A stretch of DNA of 64,000 nucleotides from Nocardioides sp. Root140. Its GTDB lineage: Bacteria; Actinomycetota; Actinomycetes; Propionibacteriales; Nocardioidaceae. The stretch spans positions 1,474,652-1,538,651 of the forward strand of contig NZ_LMFI01000010.1 in assembly GCF_001426745.1 (NCBI RefSeq), written 5' to 3'. Below are positions 53,804 through 62,778 of this stretch, one piece after another. A program made the position numbers and the translations under genes. The number at the start of each line of letters is the position of its first letter. The first letter of the stretch is position 1. The notes under the pieces were generated by a model. That model ran no database searches. It was not told the DNA's origin and was given only the letters and a program-made list of their open reading frames with translations.

Positions 53804-54406
53804 ATGAACACCGCGGTGAGACAAGGTGACCTGTCCGACCTGTTGCGCAACCGGCGAAGCACCCGCGTCTACGACCCCGGCCACGTGCTCGCCGACGAGG
53901 ACCTGGCCAGGCTGATGCGAGCCGCCCAGTGGTCCCCGAGTGCCGGCAACAGCCAACCGTGGGCGTTCCTGGTCGGGCGACGTGGCGACGAGACGCACCG
54001 ACGGTTCCTGCCGCACCTCTCGGCCGGCAACACCTCGTGGGTGCCGCACGCGAGCGCCGTGCTCGTCTCTGCCCATCAGGCGGCATCGGGTCCCGAGGAC
54101 GATGCGTTGACCTTCTCCGACTACGCGATGTACGACCTCGGCCAGTCGGTCGCCATGCTCACCGTCGAGGCCGAGCTGCTGGGCCTCACCGTGCACCAGT
54201 TCGCCGGCTTCGGCCACGACGCGGTGGCCCGGGAGTTCGGCGTACCCCCGCACTGGCGGGTGACCACGGCCCTCGCGATCGGTGCGTACGGCGACCCGCG
54301 GGCCGCCGACCCGGTGCTCGCCGAGCGCGACGAGCGGCCACGGGTCCGCAAGCCGATGGACGACTTCGTCTTCGCCGGGTCGTGGGGCGCGGGCGCGGGG
54401 CTGTAG
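53804..54406 (+). CDS. Nitroreductase family protein
   Basis: 200 residues; FMN-dependent NAD(P)H oxidoreductase fold. LLRNRRSTRVYDP and LMRAAQWSPSAGNSQPWAFLV are the N-terminal FMN phosphate/ring motif; DYAMYDLGQSVAMLTVEAELLGLTVHQFAGFG and VTTALAIGAYG follow. ATG 53804, AAGGGAC before it. Substrate unknown. Confidence 0.92.
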   Translation: MNTAVRQGDLSDLLRNRRSTRVYDPGHVLADEDLARLMRAAQWSPSAGNSQPWAFLVGRRGDETHRRFLPHLSAGNTSWVPHASAVLVSAHQAASGPEDDALTFSDYAMYDLGQSVAMLTVEAELLGLTVHQFAGFGHDAVAREFGVPPHWRVTTALAIGAYGDPRAADPVLAERDERPRVRKPMDDFVFAGSWGAGAGL

Positions 54407-54432
54407 CACTCGGCCTGTAGTTGAATGGCCGG

Positions 54433-55095
54433 ATGCCGAAGACCAAGCGGTTCTGGCCGATCGTCGCGGTCGTCGTCCTCCTCTTCCTCGTCAACCTGCC
54501 GATCGGCCACCTCTGGTGGACCAACCACCGGCTCGACACCGATGGGCAGGTCACGCAGGCCAGCGTGGACAAGGTCGAGGAGATCGGCAGCGGGGACACC
54601 AAGCGCTACTTCGTCACCTTCACGCTGCCCAGGGACGTCGACCCCGAGCGACACGACTACGCGGAGGAAGTGACCCGCGCGACCTGGCAGACCGCGAAGG
54701 AGACCGACCGCATCGAGGTGACCTACCTGGTCGGCCATCCGTCGGCGAACCGCGCGGCCGGCAACGTGCCGCCGGGCAACGTGGGCCTGGTCCTGACCCT
54801 CCTCGCGGACCTCGCCATCCTCGGGATGTTCGCGCTGATGCTGTGGGTACGGCGCCACGACGTGCTCGAGCTCGTGGCCACCCGTGACGTGGCGCGGTGC
54901 AAGCCGGGCGATCTCATCGAGGAGCTCGAGGGCGGCCACGTCATGGTGCGCGGCGACGTGCTCGAGATCGAGGATGACCACGTGGTGCTGGTCAGTGGGG
55001 GCAAGCGGGTGAAGGTGATCCTGGCCGGTTTCGCCAACCCGGTGGGCCATCAGCAGCCCGCCGAGGCCCACGGCCGCAAGGTCCCACCGCGTTAG
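54433..55095 (+). CDS. Two-helix membrane protein (DUF3592-like)
   Basis: 220 residues. TM1 FWPIVAVVVLLFLVNLPIG; extracytoplasmic region with a beta pattern (GQVTQASVDKVEEIG...KRYFVTFTLP...TYLVGHPSANRAAG); TM2 LVLTLLADLAILGMFALMLWV; cytoplasmic tail with Val/Asp repeats. The arrangement fits DUF3592 proteins, but the match is by eye only. ATG 54433; end overlaps the SRPBCC gene tail to tail by 4 bases. Confidence 0.7.
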   Translation: MPKTKRFWPIVAVVVLLFLVNLPIGHLWWTNHRLDTDGQVTQASVDKVEEIGSGDTKRYFVTFTLPRDVDPERHDYAEEVTRATWQTAKETDRIEVTYLVGHPSANRAAGNVPPGNVGLVLTLLADLAILGMFALMLWVRRHDVLELVATRDVARCKPGDLIEELEGGHVMVRGDVLEIEDDHVVLVSGGKRVKVILAGFANPVGHQQPAEAHGRKVPPR

Positions 55096-55568
55096 TCGGG
55101 TCGTACGGCGGCCAGCACCGCCGGGTCCGCGCAGGCCTTGGCGAACGCGTTGATCCGGGCCCTGATCTCGCGGCCGAGCAGCCACTGGCCGATCGGCTCG
55201 GCGACGAAGCGCAGCCAGCCGGGCCGGATCGAGTAGGTGTACTTCCAGGTCGCCTCCGTGCCGCCGTCCGCCGACGGCTTGAACCGCCAGCCGCCGCCGA
55301 AGTTCGCGAAGAACCACGGGCCCTTCACCATCGTCATGCCGACGCTCGTCGGCGGCCGGTAGGAGGAGTACTGGCTGATCATCGTGGGCCCGACCCGCGC
55401 CTTCGTGAGCGTCTGCACGCCCTTGTCGGGTGCGGTGGCGCCGTGCAGGAAGTGCTGCTCGCGGATGAACGGGTCCCACGACAGGCGCAGCTTGCCGGTG
55501 GTCTGGGAGACCGCGAACGCGGTGTCCGGATCGCAGGGCACGGTCACGCTCGCGGTCACCTGGGGCAT
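55092..55568 (-). CDS. SRPBCC family (polyketide cyclase/START-like) protein
   Basis: 158 residues. VTASVTVPCDPDTAFAVSQTTGKLRLSWDPFIREQHFL opening and WKYTYSIRPGWLRFVAEPIGQWLLGREIRARINAFA ending are SRPBCC features; a hydrophobic cavity that binds lipids or aromatic ligands is expected. Ligand unknown. The next minus-strand gene (MmpL type) ends 79 bases upstream of its start and has a terminator, so they are separate units. Confidence 0.87.
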   Translation of the reverse strand: MPQVTASVTVPCDPDTAFAVSQTTGKLRLSWDPFIREQHFLHGATAPDKGVQTLTKARVGPTMISQYSSYRPPTSVGMTMVKGPWFFANFGGGWRFKPSADGGTEATWKYTYSIRPGWLRFVAEPIGQWLLGREIRARINAFAKACADPAVLAAVRPD

Positions 55569-55592
55569 GACGCCGAGGCTACCGGGACGGCG

Positions 55593-55631
55593 GAGGGCCG
55601 ACCCCGCGCGTGGTGCGCGGAGCCGGCCCTC
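55593..55631 (-). terminator. Terminator of the MmpL gene
   Basis: GAGGGCCG / CGGCCCTC outer arms with CCGCGC / GCGCGG inner arms; 16 bases past the MmpL stop. Confidence 0.7.
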
Positions 55632-55646
55632 GTCGTACGACGCAGG

Positions 55647-58016
55647 TCAGGCGTCGACCAGCTCGCGGTCCTCGTCGTCGTCATCGGAGGCGATGCCGGC
55701 GTCGGTGCCCTCGGCGAGGTGCGGACGGTGCAGGTTCTCACCCTCGACGTCCACGTTCGGCAGGATCCGGTCGAGCCACTTGGGGAGGTACCAGGCCTTC
55801 TCGCCGAGCAGGTACATCACCGCCGGGATCAGCGTCATGCGTACGACGAACGCGTCGAAGATGACCGCGACGGCGAGCGCGAAGCCCATCGACTTGATGA
55901 TCGGGTCGTCCTGCAGCATGAACGCGGCGAACACGGCGGTCATGATCACCGCGGCCGCGGCCACGACGCGGGCCGAGTTGCGGAAGCCGTCGATGACGGA
56001 CTCGCGCGGGTCGGCGCCGTGCACGTGGGCCTCACGGATGCGGGTGACCAGGAAGACCTGGTAGTCCATCGCCAGCCCGAAGACCACGCCGATCAGGAAG
56101 ATCGGCATGAAGCTCACGATCGGCTGGCCCTCCATGAGCCCGAACGCGCCCTCCTGGAAGACCGCGACCGTCGCACCGAGGGTGGCCAGCACCGAGAGCA
56201 GGAAGCCCAGGGTGGCGGTGAGCGGCACGAGGATGGAGCGGAAGACCAGCATCAGCAGGATGAATGCGAGACCGATGACCACGGCCAGGTAGACCGGCAG
56301 TGCGTCGGCAAGGCGCTCGGACACGTCGGCGGTGATCGCGGTCAGGCCGGTCACGCCGGTCGTCGTACCCGTCTCGGCCTCGATGTCGGACTGCCCGTCG
56401 CGCAGGTCGGCGAGCAGGTTCTCGGTGGCGACGTCATCGGGTCCGGAGGCCGGGATGACCATCACCATCGCGCCGGTGCCGGTCTCGTTGACCTGGGCGA
56501 CCGAGGCGTTGACGACCTCGTCGCCGCCCACCTTCCTGGCCCATTCGGCCACGTCGGCGAACGCCTTCTGGCGACCCTCGGAGGCGACGTCGCTCGCGTC
56601 GACGACCAGCAGCATCGGCGCCTCGCGGCCCGGACCGAAGTTGTCGGTGAGCAGGTCGGAGGCCTTGCGCTGCGTGGTGTCGGTCGAGGAGGTGCTGTCG
56701 GTCGGGAACGCGAGGTGCAGGTTCTTCAGCGGGATCGCCAGCGCACCCAGTGCCACGACCACGAGCAGCACCACGGCGACCGGACGCTTGCCGACCAGAC
56801 GGGCCCAGCGGACGCCGTTGTTGAGGATCTTGCCGTCGGCGTCGCGCGTGGGGTTGTACTTGCGGACCCGGCCACCGAAGGCCTTCGACTTGAGCAGGCC
56901 GAGCACGGCCGGCAGCAGGGTCAACGCGACCATCACGGCGATGAAGACGGTGCCGGCCGCGGCCAGACCCATGGCGGTCAGGAACGGGATGCCCACGACG
57001 GCGAGGGCGGCGAGCGCGATCAGCACGGTCAGGCCGGCGAACACGACGGCCGAGCCGGCGGTGCCCACCGAGACGCCGACCGCTTCCTCACGGTCTTCGG
57101 TGTGGTGCAGCTCGGTTCGATAGCGGGCCAGGATGAACAGGGCGTAGTCGATGCCGACGGCGAGGCCGATCATCGTGGCCAGCATCGGGGTCGAGGAGCC
57201 GATGTCCATGAACGCGGTCATCGCGGTGATGCCGGTCATGCCCAGGCCGACACCGAGGACGGCGGTGATGATCGGGAGGCCGGCGCCCACGAGGGAGCCG
57301 AAGGTCAGGATCAGCACGAGCAGGGCCAGGCCGATGCCGATCAGCTCGGAGGCGCCGCCGGGCGGGGCCATCGAGCTCATGCCGGCGCCGTTGGCCTCGA
57401 CGGTCAGGCCGGAGTCACGGGCCTTGTCCATCGAGTCCTTGACCGCGTCCTGGGAGTCGACCTTGACGTCCATCGGGGTCTCGACGTCGAAGTCGAAGGT
57501 GATCACGCCGACGCGTCCGTCCTCGCTGGTCGGCAGCATCGTGGCCATGCCCTCGATCTGGGCGTCGGTGCTCTTGACGGCCTCCGCCTTCGTCGCGCCA
57601 CCCTCGACGGCGGCGTCGATCATCTGCTGCCGCTGGCCGGCCATCGCGGCGACCGGGTTCACCGGCGCGGTGGGGCTCTTCGCGTCGGGCATCTGCGGGT
57701 TGTCGGCGAGGTCGGCGACCAGTGCGTCGACCGCGTCGGCGTACTTCTTCTCCTCGAGGGTGTGGCCCTCGGGCGCGGCGACCACGACGTTGACGCTGGC
57801 CTGGTCGAACGCGTCGACCGCGTCGGGGAACAACTTCTTCTGGAGGTCGGCGGCCTTCTCCGAGGGGATGCCCGGGATGGAGAAGGCGTCGGTCATGGGC
57901 TTGGACATGGTGGCGGCGAAACCAGCCACGCCCACCATGGCGATCAGCCAGGCGGCGAGGAAGATCGGCCACCGCCGGTAGGCGGTCTTGCCGAGTCGAT
58001 AGAGCAGCGTTGCCAT
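55647..58016 (-). CDS. MMPL family transporter
   Basis: 789 residues; RND-superfamily exporter of lipids or small molecules. Two tandem halves, each with an N-terminal helix, a periplasmic loop and five clustered helices (e.g. ITAVLGVGLGMTGITAMTAFMD...GLAVGIDYALFILARYRTEL; MPIFLIGVVFGLAMDYQVFLVTRIREAHVHG). The conserved GIDYALF and AMDYQVFLVTR Asp-Tyr pairs carry the proton path. Directly downstream of a TetR gene with tandem operators, so likely induced by a substrate of that regulator. The C terminus is acidic. Confidence 0.95.
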   Translation of the reverse strand: MATLLYRLGKTAYRRWPIFLAAWLIAMVGVAGFAATMSKPMTDAFSIPGIPSEKAADLQKKLFPDAVDAFDQASVNVVVAAPEGHTLEEKKYADAVDALVADLADNPQMPDAKSPTAPVNPVAAMAGQRQQMIDAAVEGGATKAEAVKSTDAQIEGMATMLPTSEDGRVGVITFDFDVETPMDVKVDSQDAVKDSMDKARDSGLTVEANGAGMSSMAPPGGASELIGIGLALLVLILTFGSLVGAGLPIITAVLGVGLGMTGITAMTAFMDIGSSTPMLATMIGLAVGIDYALFILARYRTELHHTEDREEAVGVSVGTAGSAVVFAGLTVLIALAALAVVGIPFLTAMGLAAAGTVFIAVMVALTLLPAVLGLLKSKAFGGRVRKYNPTRDADGKILNNGVRWARLVGKRPVAVVLLVVVALGALAIPLKNLHLAFPTDSTSSTDTTQRKASDLLTDNFGPGREAPMLLVVDASDVASEGRQKAFADVAEWARKVGGDEVVNASVAQVNETGTGAMVMVIPASGPDDVATENLLADLRDGQSDIEAETGTTTGVTGLTAITADVSERLADALPVYLAVVIGLAFILLMLVFRSILVPLTATLGFLLSVLATLGATVAVFQEGAFGLMEGQPIVSFMPIFLIGVVFGLAMDYQVFLVTRIREAHVHGADPRESVIDGFRNSARVVAAAAVIMTAVFAAFMLQDDPIIKSMGFALAVAVIFDAFVVRMTLIPAVMYLLGEKAWYLPKWLDRILPNVDVEGENLHRPHLAEGTDAGIASDDDDEDRELVDA

Positions 58017-58070
58017 GGGTGGTGGCTCCTGTGGTCGGTGTTTCGGGACGAGATTGGGAAGAGTCTCTGC

Positions 58071-58658
58071 TCAGGCGAGCAGGGCGCGCAGCGTGGAGAG
58101 GGCTTCCACGAACGCGACGTCGAGGGCGAGCCCGTCGGCGTCGTTGGCGAGTACGTCGTTGAGCGCCACGCCGTAGAGGCACGCGACCATCGAGATCAGC
58201 AGGTGGGCGCGACGGGTGCCGAAGTCCTCACCCTCACGTTGGACGATCAGCGCGGCGAACTTGTCGGCCATGCCCTCGAAGCGCTCGTGGGCCGCGGCCA
58301 TCAGGCGGGGGTTGGCCTTCACCACGCGGCGGGCCACCTCGGCCTCGTCGCGGGTGAACTCCTTGGTGCTGACCATGTGCACGAGGATCGAGCACAGGTC
58401 ATCGACCAGGTTGCCTCCGGGGCCACCCTCGGTGAACTCTTCGAGAAGGTCCTCGGGGAGGGCCGGCATGTTGCCCAGGACGGCGTCGATCTTGCCCGGG
58501 AAGTAGTTGAACAGGGTGCGGCGGGAGACGCCCGCGGCCTCGGCCAGCTCGTCCATCGTGAAGCCGTCGAAGCCGTGCGCGTCGGTGAGCTGCTGCGCGC
58601 AGACGGTGATCCGGTGACCGGTGGTCACCTTGCGTGGGGAAGTTGCACTTTCGTTCAC
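58071..58658 (-). CDS. TetR family regulator of the MmpL gene
   Basis: 195 residues from GTG 58658. Helix-turn-helix RITVCAQQLTDAHGFDGFTMDELAEAAGVSRRTLFNYFPGKIDAVLG; helical ligand domain after that. An in-frame TTG at 58694 would place both operator sites inside the gene, so a later start is preferred; GTG 58628 is also possible. 54 bases ahead of the MmpL gene, transcribed together. Confidence 0.9.
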   Translation of the reverse strand: MNESATSPRKVTTGHRITVCAQQLTDAHGFDGFTMDELAEAAGVSRRTLFNYFPGKIDAVLGNMPALPEDLLEEFTEGGPGGNLVDDLCSILVHMVSTKEFTRDEAEVARRVVKANPRLMAAAHERFEGMADKFAALIVQREGEDFGTRRAHLLISMVACLYGVALNDVLANDADGLALDVAFVEALSTLRALLA

Positions 58659-58694
58659 AGAGTGCAGTTTTGCACTTTCCTGGACAGAGTGCAA
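58643..58694. promoter_or_regulatory. Tandem TetR operators
   Basis: Two 25-base palindromes, TTGCACT...AGTGCAG (58643-58667) and TTGCACT...AGTGCAA (58670-58694), both with inner TTCnTnnACAG, spaced 27 bases start to start. They lie between tetR and the divergent malic enzyme gene. Confidence 0.85.
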
Positions 58695-58765
58695 TTCCGG
58701 TGCGTGTGACCCTCCGCACCCGAGCCGACTTGCTGGTAACCCGCGCCCGGGTGGAGGGTTGCCAC

Positions 58766-60148
58766 ATGGCAGCCACCGCGTCGTCGTACTCGATCACCAT
58801 GCGCCTTCACACGGCCCCCGACCATGGCGTGGTGGGCACCGTCGCCACCGAGCTGGCGAAGGCCGGTGGCATCGTCACCGCCATCGACGTCGCGGAGTCC
58901 AGCCACGACCGCCTCGTGGTCGACGTGACCTGCTCCGCCGCCGACGAGGCGCACTCCCTCGAGCTCGTCGCGGTGGTCAAGGCGATCGCCGGCGTCGAGG
59001 TGCACAAGGTCTCCGACCGCACCTTCCTGATCCACCTCGGCGGCAAGATCGAGGTCACCTCCAAGGTGCCGCTCAAGACCCGCGACGACCTGTCGATGGC
59101 CTACACGCCCGGCGTCGGCCGCGTCTCCATGGCGATCGCGGAGAACCCCGAGGACGTGTCGCGCCTGACCATCAAGGGCAACTCGGTTGCCGTGGTCACC
59201 GACGGCTCCGCGGTGCTGGGCCTGGGCAACATCGGCCCCGGAGCGGCGCTGCCGGTGATGGAGGGCAAGGCCGCGCTGTTCAAGAAGTTCGCCAACATCG
59301 ACGCCTGGCCGATCTGCCTGGCCAGCCAGGACGTCGACGAGATCGTCAAGGCCGTCGAGATGATCGCCCCCGGGTTCGGCGGCATCAACCTCGAGGACAT
59401 CGCGGCACCCCGCTGCTTCGAGATCGAGGCCCGGCTGCGCGAGTCGCTCGACATCCCGGTCTTCCACGACGACCAGCACGGTACGGCGATCGTCGTGCTC
59501 GCGGCCCTCATGAATGCGCTGCGGGTGGTGGAGAAGAACCTGGCCGACGTACGCATCGTGGTGGCCGGCGGAGGAGCGGCCGGCTCGGCGATCGTCTCGC
59601 TCCTGCTGGCCGGCGGCGCGGTCGACGTGAGCGTGTGGGACCGCGAGGGCGTGCTCTGTCGCGACGACACGGCCCTGTCCCCGGCCAAGGCGGACCTGGC
59701 GGCACGCACGAACCCCAACCTTCGGCGCGGCGACCTGCAGGCCGCACTCGACGGCGCCGACGTGTTCATCGGGGTCTCGGGACCGGGCGTGTTGCAGCCC
59801 GAGTGGATCAAGACCATGAACGACGGCTCCATCGTGTTCGCGCTGGCCAACCCGGACCCGGAGGTCGACCCGGCCGAGGCCGCGAAGTACGCCGCCGTGG
59901 TGGCCTCGGGCCGCTCCGACTACCCGAACCAGATCAACAACGTGCTGGCCTTCCCCGGCGTCTTCCGCGGGCTGCTCGACGCACGGGCCAGCGAGGTCAC
60001 CATCGACATGCTGCTGCGCGCCGCCGAGGCGATCGCCCACGTGGTCAAGGACGACGAGCTGCACCCGTCGTTCATCATCCCGAGCGTGTTCCACCCCGAC
60101 GTGCCCAAGGCCGTCGCCGCCGCGATCAGCGGCAAGCCGATGGCCTGA
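58766..60148 (+). CDS. NAD-dependent malic enzyme with ACT domain
   Basis: 460 residues. Oxidative decarboxylation of malate to pyruvate. N-terminal ACT domain (about 1-80, LVVDVTCSAADEAHSLELVAVVKAIAGVEVHKVSD); malic enzyme domain with VPLKTRDDLSMAYTPGVGRVS, LPVMEGKAALFKKFANIDAWPICL and FHDDQHGTAIVVLAALMNAL; NAD-binding IVVAGGGAAGSAIVSLLLAGG. Short form of roughly 460 residues. ATG 58766 with GGAGGG upstream. The ACT part suggests amino-acid control but this is not shown. Confidence 0.95.
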   Translation: MAATASSYSITMRLHTAPDHGVVGTVATELAKAGGIVTAIDVAESSHDRLVVDVTCSAADEAHSLELVAVVKAIAGVEVHKVSDRTFLIHLGGKIEVTSKVPLKTRDDLSMAYTPGVGRVSMAIAENPEDVSRLTIKGNSVAVVTDGSAVLGLGNIGPGAALPVMEGKAALFKKFANIDAWPICLASQDVDEIVKAVEMIAPGFGGINLEDIAAPRCFEIEARLRESLDIPVFHDDQHGTAIVVLAALMNALRVVEKNLADVRIVVAGGGAAGSAIVSLLLAGGAVDVSVWDREGVLCRDDTALSPAKADLAARTNPNLRRGDLQAALDGADVFIGVSGPGVLQPEWIKTMNDGSIVFALANPDPEVDPAEAAKYAAVVASGRSDYPNQINNVLAFPGVFRGLLDARASEVTIDMLLRAAEAIAHVVKDDELHPSFIIPSVFHPDVPKAVAAAISGKPMA

Positions 60149-60170
60149 CCGCACGCCCTACACTCGCCCC

Positions 60171-60815
60171 ATGGCCGGGTCCGAGACACGCATGCTGCTG
60201 TTGGGGGCAGTGGCGATGTTCGAGCCGATCAACGGCTACCAGATCCGCCGCGAGCTGGTCTCGTGGGAGATCGACAAGTGGGCCCACGTCAACCCGGGCT
60301 CGATCTACAACGGCCTGACCACGCTGACCCGGCAGGGCCACCTGAAGCGCCACGACCTCCGCGACGGCACGCGTGAGGTGGCGGTCTACGAGATGACCAC
60401 CAAGGGTCGCGCCGAGCTGCTGCAGCTGCAGATCAGGGCGCTGGAGGAGGTCGACCCCTACGACCGGGTCGCCTTCCACACCGCCTTCTCGATGCTGCCG
60501 CTGCTCGACCGTGCGCAGGTCGTGCACAGCCTGGGCCGCCGCAAGCGCGTGCTGCAGGAGACCCTCGACGGCTTCCCGTCGCCGCGGCACGTCGGACCGG
60601 AGTACGGCCCACCGCATGCGTTCCGCTCGATGCTCCTGTGGCGCGACTCGGTGGCGACCGAGCTGGCCTGGCTCACCTCGACGCTGCGCGACATCGAGTC
60701 CGGCGCCCTCAAGTTCGAGCAGGGTGACGACTGGGGCTGGGAGCCGCCGTCCGACGACCCGGGCTGGCAGATGAACGTCGACCGGGAGAAATATCGCGCG
60801 CTTCTCGGGCGCTGA
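60171..60815 (+). CDS. PadR family regulator
   Basis: 214 residues. MLLLGAVAMFEPINGYQIRRELVSWEIDKWAHVNPGSIYNGLTTLTRQGHLKRHDL is the PadR winged helix-turn-helix; VYEMTTKGRAELLQLQ then a C-terminal helical domain (Vir_C type, dimerisation). Starts 22 bases after the malic enzyme gene. Target unknown: a possible candidate is the ABC exporter 950 bases downstream, which has an unassigned operator. Confidence 0.92.
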   Translation: MAGSETRMLLLGAVAMFEPINGYQIRRELVSWEIDKWAHVNPGSIYNGLTTLTRQGHLKRHDLRDGTREVAVYEMTTKGRAELLQLQIRALEEVDPYDRVAFHTAFSMLPLLDRAQVVHSLGRRKRVLQETLDGFPSPRHVGPEYGPPHAFRSMLLWRDSVATELAWLTSTLRDIESGALKFEQGDDWGWEPPSDDPGWQMNVDREKYRALLGR

Positions 60816-60832
60816 CCTGCCACGCTTGGCGC

Positions 60833-61588
60833 ATGGCCACCGATCTCTCCCTGCCGCAGCACCTCGAAGGGCTGCGCGCTGCGCTGGTGGCCTTCGTGCG
60901 GTACGCCGATCGCGCCGGCCTGCGTGCCGCCGTACCCACCACGCCCGACTGGACCGTCCGACGCCTGGTCGCGCACCAGGGCATGGTGCACCGCTGGGCG
61001 GCCGCGATCCTGAGGGGCGAGCCGGCCGATCCCGACCGCTACCAGCGAGAGGGCCAGTCGGCTCCCGACCCGCTCGAGTGGCTGCGTGACGGGGCGATCG
61101 AGCTGGCCCAGGCGATCACCGAGGCGCCCGACGACCTCGAGGCGCTGGTCTTCCTCAACGACGCGCCCCCGGCCCGGCGGTTCTGGGCCCGGCGCCAGTG
61201 CCACGAGACGACGATGCATGCGGTCGACGCGCTCTCCGCGGCGCTCGGCCGGCAGCCCAGGGCCGCCGACACCTGGATCACCGACGAGGTCGCACTCGAC
61301 GGCATCGACGAGCTGCTGACCGGTTTCCTGACCCGCACGACGTCCCGGCTGCGCAGTGACGAGCCGCTGACGATCGCCGTACGCCCCGAGGGCAGCGCTG
61401 TGGGCTGGCAGGTCGCGGTCAGCGCCGACCCCGCCGTGACCACGCGTACGCCGGACGCGGACGGCGACGTGGTCCTCGCCGGGTCGCCGGTGGCGCTCTA
61501 CCTGACGCTGTGGAACCGCTCCGACGAGATCACCGCCCTCGAGTCGTTCGCCGACATGTGGCGTGACGGGTCGCAGATCAGCTGGTGA
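60833..61588 (+). CDS. Maleylpyruvate isomerase family mycothiol-dependent enzyme (DinB-like)
   Basis: 251 residues. LVAFVRYADRAGLRAAVPTTPDWTVRRLVAHQGMVHRWAAAIL is the metal-binding four-helix bundle of the DinB/mycothiol-dependent isomerase group, with the HQGMVHRW and RQCHETTMHAVDAL histidines expected to hold the metal. C-terminal beta domain (LTIAVRPEGSAVGWQVAVSAD). Exact reaction not known. ATG 60833; starts 17 bases after padR. Confidence 0.88.
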   Translation: MATDLSLPQHLEGLRAALVAFVRYADRAGLRAAVPTTPDWTVRRLVAHQGMVHRWAAAILRGEPADPDRYQREGQSAPDPLEWLRDGAIELAQAITEAPDDLEALVFLNDAPPARRFWARRQCHETTMHAVDALSAALGRQPRAADTWITDEVALDGIDELLTGFLTRTTSRLRSDEPLTIAVRPEGSAVGWQVAVSADPAVTTRTPDADGDVVLAGSPVALYLTLWNRSDEITALESFADMWRDGSQISW

Positions 61589-61680
61589 ACCGATGAGTTC
61601 GTCGGTGGCAAGTGGTCTGATTCGCGGTGGGGCGAGATCGGCGCGCACCCAGCGCCCACGAAAAGCAACTTGACGACGGG

Positions 61681-61732
61681 GTGTTCAATCTTGAACACTG
61701 TCGCTGTTCAAACTTGAACACAGCGTTTGAAC
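61681..61732. promoter_or_regulatory. Palindromic operator cluster before the ABC exporter
   Basis: GTGTTCAATCTTGAACAC (61681-61698, 8-base arms) and TGTTCAAACTTGAACA (61705-61720, 7-base arms), centres 23 bases apart, plus a half-site GTTTGAACC at 61725-61733. Common core TTCAAnnTTGAA. The binding regulator is not identified in this window. Confidence 0.8.
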
Positions 61733-61752
61733 CTGGATCTAGGGAGCATCGG

Positions 61753-62778
61753 ATGATTCATGCACGGGGACTCGTGCAGACCTTCATGACGGGTCAGGGC
61801 AAGAAGAAGACGGAGGTCCATGCGGTCGACGGCGTGGACATCGACGTGGCCGAGGGCGAGGTCGTCGGCTTCCTCGGCCCCAACGGCGCGGGCAAGACCA
61901 CCACGCTGCGCATGCTGACCACGCTGCTCAAGCCGACCGCGGGCACTGCCACAGTGGCCGGCTACGACGTGGTCACCCAGTCCCAGGACGTACGCCGCAG
62001 CATCGGCTACGTCTCGCAGGCGGGTTCCACGTTCTCCAGTGCGATCGCCGGCGACGAGGTGATGGACCACGGCATGCTCTACGGCATGTCGCGGCGCGAC
62101 GCCGAGCGCAAGGGCAAGGAGCTCTTCGAGCAGCTCGACCTGCCGGGCCTGTGGCGCCGCATGCCCAAGAACATGTCGGGTGGCCAGAAGCGCCGTCTCG
62201 ACATCGCGATGGGCCTGATCCACGAGCCGAACCTGGTCTTCCTCGACGAGCCGACCACCGGCCTCGACCCGCAGGCGCGGGCGAACCTTTGGGAGCACAT
62301 CGCCGGGCTGCGGGCCAAGCAGGGAGTCACGGTCTTCCTCACGACGCACTACCTCGACGAGGCCGACCACCTGGCCGACCGGATCGTCATCATCGACAAG
62401 GGCCGCATCGTGGCCAGTGACACCTCCGACAACCTCAAGGCGCAGGTCTCCGGTGACCTGGTGGACCTCGAGGTGGCCGGCGACGAGCAGATCGCCGTCG
62501 CGCGCGACAAGCTCGGCTCGATCGCCCAGGGTGTCGAGGTCGAGGGACGACACGTCCGCGGACGCGTCGAGCGCGCCGGCCGGGTCGTGCCCGGCCTGCT
62601 GCGCGACCTCGACTCCGGCGGTGTCGCCCTCGACTCCATCGAGGTGCACCGTCCGACGCTCGACGATGTGTTCCTCACCCTGACCGGCCGTTCGCTGCGT
62701 GACGCCGATGCCGCATCCGATGCCGCCGGCGCCGCCGACGGCGAGTCCACCGACGAGCTCGAAGGAGCAACCCGATGA
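61753..62778 (+). CDS. Daunorubicin-resistance-type ABC transporter ATPase (DrrA-like)
   Basis: 341 residues. VVGFLGPNGAGKTTTLRML Walker A (near 44), signature MSGGQKRRLDIAMGL (near 141), Walker B NLVFLDEPTTGLDPQARANLW, and a DrrA-like C-terminal extension (about 230-320). ATG 61753 with AGGGAG upstream. The stop overlaps the permease start by 4 bases. Substrate unknown; family members export drugs or lipids. Confidence 0.95.
   Translation: MIHARGLVQTFMTGQGKKKTEVHAVDGVDIDVAEGEVVGFLGPNGAGKTTTLRMLTTLLKPTAGTATVAGYDVVTQSQDVRRSIGYVSQAGSTFSSAIAGDEVMDHGMLYGMSRRDAERKGKELFEQLDLPGLWRRMPKNMSGGQKRRLDIAMGLIHEPNLVFLDEPTTGLDPQARANLWEHIAGLRAKQGVTVFLTTHYLDEADHLADRIVIIDKGRIVASDTSDNLKAQVSGDLVDLEVAGDEQIAVARDKLGSIAQGVEVEGRHVRGRVERAGRVVPGLLRDLDSGGVALDSIEVHRPTLDDVFLTLTGRSLRDADAASDAAGAADGESTDELEGATR

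Noticed and set aside
55443..58709. 1088-codon plus-strand frame opposite the MmpL gene and its regulator
   Set aside because: Entirely antisense to real genes, repetitive charged composition.
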